Of a stretch of 59,907 nt of DNA, positions 1 to 7,813 are shown piece by piece. The notes under the pieces are model-generated. The model did no database searches and was not told where the DNA came from. It was given only the letters and a program-made list of their open reading frames with translations. Source of the stretch: Phycisphaerales bacterium (GTDB lineage: Bacteria > Planctomycetota > Phycisphaerae > Phycisphaerales > UBA1924); the NCBI GenBank assembly GCA_029260375.1, contig JAJDDI010000091.1, positions 1-59,907 of the forward strand. Direction: 5' to 3'. The position numbers were made by a program, and so were the translations under genes. How positions within the stretch are numbered: the first letter of the stretch is position 1; each line of letters opens with the position of its first letter.

Positions 1-1
1 C

Positions 2-688
2 AAGGCCGTGCAGCTGACCAACGACGACAGCAACGAGCTGCACCCGTCGTGGTCGCCCGACGGCAGCCAGGTGGTGTTCAGCCGCCTGGGCCAGACGTCG
101 CAGCGCTGGGAGATGTGGATCGTGGACGTGCAGAACACGTCTGGCGCGCAGTTCATCGGATTCGGGCTGTTCCCCGAGTGGTGCCCCGTGCCCGGGACCG
201 GGTACCAGGGCGCCGACAAGATCGTGTTCCAGCGCTCGCGTGAGCGTGGCGACCGGGCGTTTAGCATCTGGACGATCGAGTACAACAGCTCGCCGTCCAA
301 GGCCGGGCGTGAGACCGAGATCATGTCCAGCTCCTCGCACGCGCTGATCAACCCGAGCTGGAGCCCGGACGGGCGGTTCGTGCTGTACGCGTCGGTGCCC
401 AACACCGAGAGCTGGAACAGAGGATCGAGCGATCGCCCGGAGACGTCGAGCCTGTGGATGATCGCCGACGACGGTCGCGGACGCGTCAAGCTGACCGGGG
501 GCTCCGCGGTGGACCTGATGCCCGTGTGGGGCGCCAACGGCAAGGTGTACTTCGTGTCCGACCGCTCGGGCAACGAGAACCTGTGGTCGTTCGACATCGC
601 GCCGGCGGTGCAGGCGGCCAGCGCGCAGATCCCCGAGTTCCAGACGGGCGCCATGCCCTACGTCGAGGCGCCGAGCACGACCGACTGA
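2..688 (+). CDS. TolB-like beta-propeller protein (5' end outside window)
   Basis: The C-terminal part of a protein built from TolB/PD40-type beta-propeller repeats; the reading frame is already open at the window edge, so the true start lies upstream. Three blade signatures are visible: HPSWSPDGSQVVFSR near the left edge, NPSWSPDGRFVLYAS in the middle and PVWGANGKVYFVSDRSG near the end. The SWSPDG core is typical of PD40 blades in periplasmic TolB and many planctomycete extracytoplasmic propellers. No catalytic motif is visible. A strong hairpin terminator follows directly, so this is the last gene of its transcript. Export and partners cannot be judged without the N-terminus. Family call is firm; specific function is unknown. 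Confidence 0.8.
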   Translation, partial: KAVQLTNDDSNELHPSWSPDGSQVVFSRLGQTSQRWEMWIVDVQNTSGAQFIGFGLFPEWCPVPGTGYQGADKIVFQRSRERGDRAFSIWTIEYNSSPSKAGRETEIMSSSSHALINPSWSPDGRFVLYASVPNTESWNRGSSDRPETSSLWMIADDGRGRVKLTGGSAVDLMPVWGANGKVYFVSDRSGNENLWSFDIAPAVQAASAQIPEFQTGAMPYVEAPSTTD

Positions 689-697
689 CCCTCTCCA

Positions 698-731
698 CGA
701 GAGGCGCCCGCACCCGGGCGCCTCTCGCTTT
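698..731 (+). terminator. Rho-independent terminator after the TolB-like gene
   Basis: A perfect 13-bp inverted repeat (698-710 and 715-727) with a 4-nt loop, followed by a short T-containing tail (CTTTGC). It starts 10 bp after the stop codon of the propeller gene. Confidence 0.85.
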
Positions 732-776
732 GCGCAACCGGCCCGACCGGGAGCACGCGATCGATCACGGGGCAGG

Positions 777-1577
777 ATGCCTCGCGTGAAGGGCACGGAC
801 GCCATGACAAGTGCACAGCTCCATTTGATACTCGCCACGGTCGCGAGCACGCTGCTGTGCGTGCTCGCCGGCTGCGTCGATGACGGGCCCAGGCTCTCGA
901 ACCCGCGGGTGCTCACGGCGCCGTACGACCCGGAGGCGGGTGAGCTGGTATGGGCGATCGCCCCGCTTCGCAACGAGACGGGCACGAGCGCGATCGACGC
1001 GCTGGCGGTCTCCGACGCGCTCGCCCACGCGGTCGAGCAGGTTCGCGGGGTGCGGACGGTCCCGGTCAACCGGACGATCGAGACGATGCGGTCGCTGGAC
1101 ATGCGTGGCGTCACGACGCCGGGCGAGGCCAAGCGGCTGGCGCAGGCGATGGGTGTTGATGCCCTGATCGTGGGATCGATCACCGCGTGGGACCCGTACG
1201 ACCCGCCCATCATCGGGCTCACGCTGGCGCTGCACGCGGACCCCGGGGTTCTCGTGGGCACACGCGGCGAGCTTGACGCGCGGAAGCTTTCACGCCTCTC
1301 AACAGAATACATCGACGCGGCCCGGTCGCGCTACGTTGGCGCCCCGGTCACTGTCGCCAGCGACGTGCTTGACGCCCGGGACCACGGGGTGCTGCTCGAT
1401 CTCAAGGCGTACGCCGAGGGTCGGGCGGACACCGAGTCGGCGCTCGGCTGGAAGATCTACACGGCCTCGATGGAGCTGTACACACAGTTCGCGGCGTACC
1501 ACGCGGTGCGCACCCTGCTGGACCAGGAATGGGTCCGTCTTGCCACACTGAGCGAGGCGGCGAGCGCAAGCGACTGA
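777..1577 (+). CDS. putative LpoB/CsgG-like lipoprotein
   Basis: A predicted exported lipoprotein of 266 aa. A hydrophobic stretch (LHLILATVASTLLCV) ends in the lipobox LAGC at about residue 32, which fits lipidation by Lgt and cleavage by LspA. An internal ATG at 804 (residue 10) would give a shorter, more usual signal peptide and may be the real start. The mature part has the pattern WAIAPLRNETGTSAIDALAVSDAL then GVDALIVGSITAWDPYDPP, which resembles the alternating fold of LpoB, CsgG and FlgO-type envelope lipoproteins (hydrophobic strand, 'NxTG', helix, 'DALIVGSI' strand). That is fold-level resemblance only. It stands alone between a terminator and a small unknown gene; no partner is implied by context. 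Confidence 0.6.
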   Translation: MPRVKGTDAMTSAQLHLILATVASTLLCVLAGCVDDGPRLSNPRVLTAPYDPEAGELVWAIAPLRNETGTSAIDALAVSDALAHAVEQVRGVRTVPVNRTIETMRSLDMRGVTTPGEAKRLAQAMGVDALIVGSITAWDPYDPPIIGLTLALHADPGVLVGTRGELDARKLSRLSTEYIDAARSRYVGAPVTVASDVLDARDHGVLLDLKAYAEGRADTESALGWKIYTASMELYTQFAAYHAVRTLLDQEWVRLATLSEAASASD

Positions 1578-1621
1578 GCCGCCGGGCGATTTCCGGCGTA
1601 TACAGCCGGAAGGAGCCTCGG

Positions 1622-1873
1622 ATGCCTCCCCCATCACCCAGAGCAGAGAACCCGCCGCGGGACCGGAGCGTGACGCTGATCCGGGGCGTGCACCGGTGGC
1701 GGGTGTCGTGCGCCGCGGGGCATGAACAGTCGCTGGTGGACTCGCTTCTGGAGCACGCGTTGAACGAGGATTCGCCCCTGGGGCTGGAGGATGTGGCCCT
1801 TATCCGGACCCGCCTTGCCGGGTCGATCCGAATCGGGGTCAACAAGGTCCCCCCAACGCCCGATAGAGCCTGA
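1622..1873 (+). CDS. small hypothetical protein (83 aa)
   Basis: Not recognised. The start is placed at 1622 because AGGAG sits at 1611-1615, six bases ahead of this ATG; the frame is open further upstream but overlaps the preceding lipoprotein gene. The product has a proline/arginine-rich first 15 residues, then a compact region with GVHRWRVSCAAGHEQSLVDSLLEHAL and a short C-terminus. No membrane segment or signal peptide. It lies between the lipoprotein gene and the Xer recombinase, 47 bp ahead of the latter, so co-transcription is possible. Confidence 0.55.
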   Translation: MPPPSPRAENPPRDRSVTLIRGVHRWRVSCAAGHEQSLVDSLLEHALNEDSPLGLEDVALIRTRLAGSIRIGVNKVPPTPDRA

Positions 1874-1920
1874 GACCCGAACCGCCCCTCGCCCGCGGAC
1901 GGACCCGCCGGAGCCCTTAC

Positions 1921-2943
1921 ATGTCCACGCTGCCCATCACCGTCGCCTTCACTCGCTACCTCACCGAGGAGCGTCACTTCAGCCCGTACACCGCCCGGTG
2001 CTACGGGGCGGACCTACGCCAGTTTGTCGAGTACCTCACCGACGAGCTCGGCATCGAGATCAGCGAGACCGCCGAGACGGGCGCGCTCCGATCACGTGAG
2101 AACGGCGGCTCGGACACGGTCGGGCAGATCGCTCCGGCGACGCTGACGGCGGTCATCTGCAGGGGTGAGGCCGACACAATCCGCGGGTTCCTGGGGCACC
2201 TGGGCGACCAGTCGTACTCCCCGGCGACCATGGCGCGGAAGATCGCGACGCTGCGTTCGTTCTACAAGTGGGCGGACCGCCACTCGCTGGTGGACGCCAA
2301 CCCGATGACGCTGATCCGCACGCCCAGGCAGAACAAGCGTCTGCCCAAGGCGATCACGATCGAGCAGGTCGAGCAGCTCCTGTCCGCCCCCGACGACAAC
2401 GACGTTCTGGGGCGGCGTGACCGGGCGATGCTCGAGACGCTGTACTCCACGGGCATCCGCGTGTCCGAGCTGGTCAGCCTGAACGCGGACGATCTGGACG
2501 CGACGGGCGAGGCCCTGCACGTGCGGGGCAAGGGTCGCAAGGAGCGGATCGTGCCGCTGGGCTCGCACGCCCTGGGCGCTATTCGCCGCTACATCGAGAT
2601 GGTCGCCAAGGACCCGCGTCTGAGCGAGAGCCGGCACATCGGGGTGAGCGGGAACGAGTTCCCCCTGTTCCTCAACAAGCACGGCAAACGGCTGAGCAGC
2701 CGGTCCGTCCGGCGCAAGCTCGACAAGTACCTGCGTGAGGTCGGGCTCGACCCGACGATCAGCCCCCACACCCTGCGCCACAGCTTCGCGACGCACCTGC
2801 TCGAGAACGGGGCGGACCTGCGCAGCGTGCAGGAGCTGCTGGGTCACCAGTCGCTCTCGACGACGCAGGTGTACACGCACCTGTCAACCCAGCGAACCAA
2901 GGACGTGTACGACGACACGCACCCGCGGGCCGAGGCGGGCTGA
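1921..2943 (+). CDS. tyrosine recombinase XerC/XerD type
   Basis: A site-specific tyrosine recombinase that in this family resolves chromosome dimers at dif with FtsK. An N-terminal SAM-like DNA-binding domain (FTRYLTEERHFSPYTARCY) is followed by the catalytic domain with all expected residues: Arg180 (STGIRVSEL), Lys204, His283 and Arg286 (HTLRHSFATHLL), His309 (LLGHQSL) and Tyr318 (QVYTHLS). At 340 aa it is about 40 longer than typical XerC/XerD; the excess is an insertion at roughly residues 46-80 of the N-terminal domain, before the usual second half of that domain resumes. CGGAG lies 7 bases ahead of the ATG. Only one Xer gene is in the window, so XerC and XerD cannot be told apart. There is no integron, attachment site or phage context. 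Confidence 0.9.
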   Translation: MSTLPITVAFTRYLTEERHFSPYTARCYGADLRQFVEYLTDELGIEISETAETGALRSRENGGSDTVGQIAPATLTAVICRGEADTIRGFLGHLGDQSYSPATMARKIATLRSFYKWADRHSLVDANPMTLIRTPRQNKRLPKAITIEQVEQLLSAPDDNDVLGRRDRAMLETLYSTGIRVSELVSLNADDLDATGEALHVRGKGRKERIVPLGSHALGAIRRYIEMVAKDPRLSESRHIGVSGNEFPLFLNKHGKRLSSRSVRRKLDKYLREVGLDPTISPHTLRHSFATHLLENGADLRSVQELLGHQSLSTTQVYTHLSTQRTKDVYDDTHPRAEAG

Positions 2944-2962
2944 GGCCTCGCAACATGAACGA

Positions 2963-3481
2963 TCAACCGGACCCCGGGGCGCCTGCTCCGGGGTCTTGTT
3001 CTGCGCCCATCGCGTCGTCACGGGTCTGGGCGATGGTCTTGCCGGTCGTCGGGACGGTCAGCGGCGCCCCGATCTCGGCCAGCGGGGTGAGCACGAAGAG
3101 GCGCTGGGCCAGGCGGGGGTGCGGCACGCGCAGCCCGGGCTCGACGATGATCTGGTCGGCGAAGAGGATGAGGTCGAGATCCAGCGTACGGGGCCCCCAC
3201 CGCTGGGTCCGGGTTCGGTCTCGTCCGTGGGCGCGTTCGATGGCGTGGAGGATGACGAGCAGCGCGCGGGCGTCGAGCGACGTGCTCGCGAGCACCGCGC
3301 CGTTGAGGTACGCGCCCTGATCGCCCGGTCCGACGGGATCGGTCTCGATGAGAGAGGAGACGCGGAGCACCTCGACGCCGGGCGTGAGGGCCAGGGCTCG
3401 GACGGCGGCGCGGAGGAGGGCCGCGCGGTCGCCCAGGTTGGAACCGAGGGCGATGGCGGCGGTGACGGGGGGCGTGCTCAC
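2963..3481 (-). CDS. folK: 2-amino-4-hydroxy-6-hydroxymethyldihydropteridine diphosphokinase
   Basis: HPPK, which transfers pyrophosphate from ATP to 6-hydroxymethyl-dihydropterin in folate synthesis. The 172-aa protein shows the family landmarks: AIALGSNLGDR at the start, ETDPVGPGDQGAYLNGAV in the substrate-binding region and the signature RWGPRTLDLDLI at about residues 93-104, whose two Asp residues hold magnesium. VPHPRLAQRLFVLTPLAEI follows as in other HPPKs. It starts with GTG. It is convergent with xer and downstream of the flagellar cluster, but the hairpin at 3521-3550 separates it from fliA. No other folate genes are nearby. The last 20 residues are Gly/Ala-rich and overlap the xer terminator hairpin. 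Confidence 0.93.
   Translation of the reverse strand: MSTPPVTAAIALGSNLGDRAALLRAAVRALALTPGVEVLRVSSLIETDPVGPGDQGAYLNGAVLASTSLDARALLVILHAIERAHGRDRTRTQRWGPRTLDLDLILFADQIIVEPGLRVPHPRLAQRLFVLTPLAEIGAPLTVPTTGKTIAQTRDDAMGAEQDPGAGAPGSG
2970..2999 (+). terminator. terminator after xer, inside the end of folK
   Basis: GACCCCGG (2970-2977) pairs with CCGGGGTC (2988-2995) around a 10-nt loop, followed by TTGTT on the plus strand. It lies 27 bp past the xer stop and inside the 3' end of the convergent folK gene, so it would end the xer transcript. Confidence 0.65.
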
Positions 3482-3520
3482 CCCCCACTCAAGCCCGGGG
3501 GCGGGGGCGGGGCAAGAGAA

Positions 3521-3550
3521 ACGCCCCGAACTAGAGAAAGGTCGGGGCGT
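3521..3550 (-). terminator. terminator of the flagellar cluster after fliA
   Basis: ACGCCCCGA (3521-3529) and TCGGGGCGT (3542-3550) form a perfect 9-bp stem with a 12-nt loop. Read on the minus strand it lies about 50 bases after the fliA stop and is followed by TTCTCTTG, consistent with intrinsic termination between fliA and folK. Confidence 0.75.
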
Positions 3551-3598
3551 CGTGTGGACGGTATGGGGATGGATGAGGGCTGTCTGCGGGGCGGGGGC

Positions 3599-4459
3599 TC
3601 AGCCGACGGGCTCGAGTTCCTTCATGCGGTGCTGCATCTGGGCCTTGAGGCGGGCCAGGATGGAGCTGTGCATCTGGCTGACGCGGGACTCGGAGAGGTC
3701 GAGGGTGGAGCCGATCTCCTTCATGGTCATGCCCTCGTAGTAGTAGAGGATGACGATGAGGCGCTCGGCGCGGGACAGGCCCTTGGTCATCATGTCCTTG
3801 ATGTCGCGGCGCTGGACATCGTGGATGGGGTTGGACTGGGTCTGGTCCTTGATGATGTCGATCTCGCGCATCTCGCGTCCGCCGTCGGAGTTGAAGGCGC
3901 GCCGGGTGATGCTGGTAACGCTGACGGCCGAGGAGTCGCGTTTGTATTTGAGGAACTCCTCTTTGTCGATGCTGAGCTTCTGTGCGACCTCGCGGTCGGA
4001 GGCCTTCTGGCCCGAGGCCATCTCGAGCTTCTGTCGCGCCTGCTCGACCTTCGACGTGCGGTGGCGGACGAGACGGGGCACCCAGTCCATGGAGCGGAGC
4101 TCGTCGAGGATGGCGCCACGGATGCGCGGGGCGCAGTAGGTCTCGAACTTGACCTTGCGTTCAAGGTCGAAGGCGTCGATGGCGTCCATGAGGCCGAAGA
4201 GGCCTGCGGACATCAGGTCCTCGATGTCCACCTCGTCGGGGAGCCTCGCGTAGATGCGTTCGGCGTTGTAGCGGACCAGGTGCAGGTACTTCTCCATGAA
4301 GAAGTTCCGCAGCGCTTGGCTGGGCTCTTTCTTGTACTCAACCCAGAGGTCTTCGACCGGGCGTTGGTCGTACTGCGTCGGCAGCCCGGAAGGCTCGGCG
4401 TGACGGGCGGACTGGCGCCCGCCGGCGCGCGCCCGCGAAGTTGGCTTTGTAGCCGTCAT
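3599..4459 (-). CDS. fliA: flagellar sigma factor FliA (sigma-28 family)
   Basis: Alternative sigma factor of the FliA/WhiG/SigD family, which directs RNA polymerase to late flagellar promoters. Region 2 is visible in DIEDLMSAGLFGLMDAIDAF and KVKFETYCAPRIRGAILDELR (the usual FETYA reads FETYC), region 3 in DREVAQKLSIDKEEFL and region 4 in LSRAERLIVILYYYEGMTMKEIG then LSESRVSQMHSSIL. The start is set at 4459 (286 aa) because AAGGAGT lies 6 bases upstream; the frame is open for 27 more codons without homology. It is the last gene of the flagellar cluster and a terminator follows. No anti-sigma factor FlgM is in the window. The 152-bp gap upstream carries a duplicated 12-bp element and a -10-like box, so fliA may have its own promoter. 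Confidence 0.93.
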   Translation of the reverse strand: MTATKPTSRARAGGRQSARHAEPSGLPTQYDQRPVEDLWVEYKKEPSQALRNFFMEKYLHLVRYNAERIYARLPDEVDIEDLMSAGLFGLMDAIDAFDLERKVKFETYCAPRIRGAILDELRSMDWVPRLVRHRTSKVEQARQKLEMASGQKASDREVAQKLSIDKEEFLKYKRDSSAVSVTSITRRAFNSDGGREMREIDIIKDQTQSNPIHDVQRRDIKDMMTKGLSRAERLIVILYYYEGMTMKEIGSTLDLSESRVSQMHSSILARLKAQMQHRMKELEPVG

Positions 4460-4542
4460 GGTCGACTCCTTGACCCTATCCCCCACACCCGCGTGAACAG
4501 CGTGCGCGCGTGTGTTGGGCATGTGCGCCGAGCCGTCCATGG

Positions 4543-4578
4543 CCCGGCGGGGCGAGTATAAGAACTCCCGGCGGGGCG
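4543..4578 (-). promoter_or_regulatory. possible fliA promoter with duplicated 12-bp element
   Basis: CCCGGCGGGGCG occurs twice, at 4543-4554 and 4567-4578, exactly 24 bp apart. Between the copies, read on the minus strand, lies TATACT (4560-4555), a good -10 box in a very GC-rich setting, about 95 bp ahead of the fliA start. No convincing -35 is present at 17 bp. Direct repeats around a -10 suggest an operator, but this is inference from pattern only. Confidence 0.35.
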
Positions 4579-4611
4579 TGGGGTCCCGGCGAAGGTGTTT
4601 TTACATTTGAT

Positions 4612-4947
4612 TCAGGCCGCGGCACGGGCGACTTCCGTCTGGGGAGTTTCGGGGGACTGGCTGTGCGGGATGCGCGGATCCTGCGCGTCCGGCGGCGCGG
4701 CCTTGGACGACGAGGTCGTGGGGATCGGGTGGCGCTTCCGGTAGGTGTCCATGTGCTCGCGGGCGAGCTTGGTGACGGCCCAGCCGAGCACCTGGCCCAC
4801 GGCGAAGCACGCGACCATCGCGATGATGGCCCGGGTAAGGATGGTGGGCAGTGGGTTGTGGACGGACCAGCCCGCGAGCGCGGCCAGGGCGAAGGCCGTC
4901 AGGCCCATGACCGCCGAGATGATCTTGGTGGGCGATTCTGCTTTCAT
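4612..4947 (-). CDS. small two-helix membrane protein between flhG and fliA
   Basis: Not recognised. The 111-aa product has two predicted transmembrane helices, KIISAVMGLTAFALAALAGW (about residues 8-27) and a second from about 36 to 57 (ILTRAIIAMVACFAVGQVLGW). A basic stretch follows (TKLAREHMDTYRKRH) and then a disordered, Ser/Pro-rich tail of about 40 residues, probably cytoplasmic. It is co-directional with flhG (106 bp upstream) and fliA (152 bp downstream), so it is likely read with the flagellar genes. Position and size recall small inner-membrane accessory proteins of flagellar operons, but I see no family signature. Confidence 0.65.
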   Translation of the reverse strand: MKAESPTKIISAVMGLTAFALAALAGWSVHNPLPTILTRAIIAMVACFAVGQVLGWAVTKLAREHMDTYRKRHPIPTTSSSKAAPPDAQDPRIPHSQSPETPQTEVARAAA

Positions 4948-5053
4948 GTGACAGCACGCCGGAAGAAGAGCCCGACGCTTTGCGGGTTATCGTGCGTTGA
5001 GAGCGCGAGGATGAGAAATCGTCGCCAGATTCTCGGGCGGACCCGGCCCGGGC

Positions 5054-6064
5054 TCAGTCCCGGCCCAGATCCTGCTCGTTGATCCAGGCCTGGACACGCT
5101 TGCTCAGGGTGGTCATGTCGCGCCCGGCGGCGGTCCTTGGGGCCCAGAGCATGAAGGGCTGGCGCCTGCGGACGGCGATCATCACGCGCTTGTCGCGCCG
5201 GATGTTGCCGATCATGGGCAGCTCGTACGAGAGGAACCGCTGGCAGACCCGCGCGACGCGGTCGTGCACCTCGACCGCCTCTCGGGCGCTGGCCTGGTTG
5301 ACCACCAGCGCGAGCTTGGCGCGGGCTTTGCCCTCACGGGCCGACGTGCCCACCACGCACTTGATCAGCGCGTACGCGTCTGCGATCGAGGTGGGCTCGG
5401 GGGTGACGACGATCAGGCCCAGGTCCGCGGCGTTCATGAACGCCGTCACGCCCGGCATGATGCCGGCGCTGGTGTCGATCATCACCAGGTCGCTCTCTCG
5501 CTCGAGCTCGATGAGGCGGGTGACGAGGGTGTCGCGTTCCTGCTTGGGCAGGTCGGCCATTCGGGAGACGCCGACGGACCCGGGGACGAGCTTGAACCCG
5601 CCCGGGGCGTCAACGGCGATCTGGTCGAGCGTGGCGGTCGAGCCCGAGCTGACGACTTTTTCGAGGCGGCGGGTGGGCATCATGCCGCAGAGCACGTCGG
5701 CGTTGGCCAGGCCCAGATCCGCATCCATGAGCGTGACCTTCTTGCCCAGCGAGGCCAGCGCGATGGCGAGGTTGACGCTCGTCGTCGTCTTCCCGACGCC
5801 GCCCTTGCCCGAGGCGATGGCGATGACGGGGGCGGCGCGTTCGCGCGCTTTGGAACGTGTCGCGCGGGGTCTGGTCTCGCCCGGGGCGGGCTTGGGGCGC
5901 GGCGGGGGCTCGCGCCCGGGGTCGAGCGCGCGCACCAGTTCCCTGAGCTTGGAGGCCTGATCGTGCCCGGCGCCCGCGTCGGCGCCCGGGGCGCTGGGCC
6001 CGGGCTCGACGCGCGCAGGATCTGCGTGAGCGCCCGGAGCCGGGCGGTTGATCGCTTGTGTCAT
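5054..6064 (-). CDS. flhG: flagellar number regulator FlhG (FleN), MinD-like ATPase
   Basis: A ParA/MinD-superfamily ATPase that limits flagellar number and works with FlhF. The deviant Walker A motif SGKGGVGKTT is followed by LMDADLGLANADVL, as in FlhG. The disordered N-terminus contains DQASKLR at residues 35-41, which matches the DQAxxLR motif by which FlhG stimulates the FlhF GTPase, so the partnership looks intact. VMIDTSAGIMPGVTAFM is the Walker B/Switch region. At 336 aa it is slightly longer than usual because of the Pro/Ala-rich N-terminal 85 residues. The start codon overlaps the flhF stop by 4 bp (ATGA at 6061-6064), so translation is probably coupled. A C-terminal amphipathic helix for membrane binding is not obvious. 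Confidence 0.93.
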   Translation of the reverse strand: MTQAINRPAPGAHADPARVEPGPSAPGADAGAGHDQASKLRELVRALDPGREPPPRPKPAPGETRPRATRSKARERAAPVIAIASGKGGVGKTTTSVNLAIALASLGKKVTLMDADLGLANADVLCGMMPTRRLEKVVSSGSTATLDQIAVDAPGGFKLVPGSVGVSRMADLPKQERDTLVTRLIELERESDLVMIDTSAGIMPGVTAFMNAADLGLIVVTPEPTSIADAYALIKCVVGTSAREGKARAKLALVVNQASAREAVEVHDRVARVCQRFLSYELPMIGNIRRDKRVMIAVRRRQPFMLWAPRTAAGRDMTTLSKRVQAWINEQDLGRD

Positions 6065-7743
6065 CCGGGCGTTCCCTCCAGAGCCCCCACGCCTTCGTCG
6101 GCGCTTGCGGGCCCGTCCAGAATCAGCCTCGCCAGGCGAGACGATTCGGCGGGCTCGATATCGTCGGGCACTTCCTGGCCCGTCGTCACATAACTGACCG
6201 GCAATCCCGTCTGCTCCGCCGCGTCGAGGGCGAGGCCCAGCGACTCGGCCTCGTCGAGTTTGGTCAGGATCATCCGGTCCGGGGCGAGGCCCGTGAACCG
6301 TTCTGTTGTTCGCTTGAGCACGCGCGGGCCGACCGTCGTCGAGAGGACCAGGTGCGTCTGGTCGGCGGAGGCCGCGTCGAGGTGGGCCTTGAGCTCGTCG
6401 AGGCGGCGCGCGTCGTTCTGGCTGCGCCCGGCGGTGTCGAGGACGACGACATCCATGTCGCGGAGCGACTCGATGGCCGCGGCGGTCTCCTGGGGCGTCT
6501 TCACGACGTGCAGCGGGAGCCCGATGATGCCCGCGTATGTTCGGAGCTGCTCAACGGCGGCGATGCGGTACGTGTCGGCGGTGATCAGACCCACGTTGCG
6601 CCCGTGGCGGAGCTTGTAGTTCGCGGCGAGCTTGGCGACGCTGGTGGTCTTGCCCACGCCCGTGGGGCCGATGAGCGCGACAACGCTCGCCCGCCCGAGC
6701 TCAGAGTGCAGCGGTGGTGTCTCCCGCACGACGCGGAGCCTCGACTCGATGCGGCGAAGCAGGGTCTGGCGGACGATCTGCGGGTCCTGGAGTTCCGCGG
6801 CGGAGAGCTCGTCGCGGACCTCGGTGGCGATCGCCTCGGCGACCTCGGTGCGGACGTCGGCCTCGGTGAGCTGCAGGTAGAGCGCCATGAGCGGCTCGGG
6901 GAGCGGCGCGTCGTAGCGGAGCGCCGAGCCCGAGCGGACCTCGGTGCGCCGTGTGGACTGGAGGACCTGCCCGACCAATCGGCGGAGTTCGCCGAGTTCC
7001 TGCTCGACCGATCCGCCCACGGGCGGGGTGACCCTGGCCTGCAAGGGTTGGGGATGAGGCGTGGAGGAATCGGGCGGAGGGCTCGGGGCCGACCGGGGCG
7101 CCCGGGCGGGGTCCTTGGGGGCCGAGGCCGGTGAGGGCGCCCCCGTACGCATGCCCGGCGGGGGCCATTCGAGGGTCGAGGGCACGATAACCCGGTCGCC
7201 TGCGGCAGGATCTGGCGCCGGCCTCTGCGGCGCAGAGGCCTGGGCGGGCGGCGAGGGCGGGGGCGTCGGGGACTGCTGCGGACGGGCGTTGTGGGCGGTG
7301 AACGCGGCAAGGGCGGCGGGGGCAGCGTTGAGGCCCGTCGGCGCGGGCTCTGGCCTGGTCGAAGCGGGCGTGTTCCGCGGATGGGTTTGCCCCGCGGATG
7401 CGCCGTAATCGCTTGCTGTGGCTTGCCTTGACGCCGATTCGCGCGGTTGTGGCTGGGACTCGCGGATGGGCTTGGGCTCGATGGTGGTCGCGAGGTTCTG
7501 GCGGGGCGGGCCGCCGGGGAGGGGCGCCCGGCCGACGGTTCTCGTGGGGGCCCGGCGCATGCTGGGCTTGACGAGCGAGGTGTCGCTGGAGGCGGTGATC
7601 TCGACGATGGGCTTGGCGCCCACACCCATGACCCCACCAACTTTGAAGGCTCGGGTGTGCACAATCACGGCGTCGTCCCCGAGGTCGTTCTTGACCTGGG
7701 CGAGAGCGTCAGCCATGGTGCGCGCGGTGTAGGTCTTGAGCAT
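6061..7743 (-). CDS. flhF: flagellar SRP-type GTPase FlhF
   Basis: An SRP-family GTPase that sets where flagella are built. Domain order is as expected: an N-terminal B domain (MLKTYTARTMADALAQVKND, then GDDAVIVHTRAFK), a long Pro/Ala/Ser-rich linker (about residues 70-260), an N domain and a G domain starting near residue 350. G motifs are GPTGVGKTT (G1), DTAGRS (G3) and TKLDEAESLG (G4); ITADTYRIAAVEQLRTYA is the SRP-type insertion region. The ATG at 7743 is chosen because the B domain begins there; a GTG 33 bases upstream is in frame but adds no homology. The linker is long for FlhF and accounts for the total of 560 aa. The gene overlaps flhG by 4 bp and follows flhA after 70 bp. Confidence 0.94.
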   Translation of the reverse strand: MLKTYTARTMADALAQVKNDLGDDAVIVHTRAFKVGGVMGVGAKPIVEITASSDTSLVKPSMRRAPTRTVGRAPLPGGPPRQNLATTIEPKPIRESQPQPRESASRQATASDYGASAGQTHPRNTPASTRPEPAPTGLNAAPAALAAFTAHNARPQQSPTPPPSPPAQASAPQRPAPDPAAGDRVIVPSTLEWPPPGMRTGAPSPASAPKDPARAPRSAPSPPPDSSTPHPQPLQARVTPPVGGSVEQELGELRRLVGQVLQSTRRTEVRSGSALRYDAPLPEPLMALYLQLTEADVRTEVAEAIATEVRDELSAAELQDPQIVRQTLLRRIESRLRVVRETPPLHSELGRASVVALIGPTGVGKTTSVAKLAANYKLRHGRNVGLITADTYRIAAVEQLRTYAGIIGLPLHVVKTPQETAAAIESLRDMDVVVLDTAGRSQNDARRLDELKAHLDAASADQTHLVLSTTVGPRVLKRTTERFTGLAPDRMILTKLDEAESLGLALDAAEQTGLPVSYVTTGQEVPDDIEPAESSRLARLILDGPASADEGVGALEGTPG

Positions 7744-7813
7744 GCTTGCCGTCCCTGGCCTCGAGGCCAGCGGCACTGTACCCGGTTCGGGCGAGGCTCA
7801 CCACCGGGGGGCG

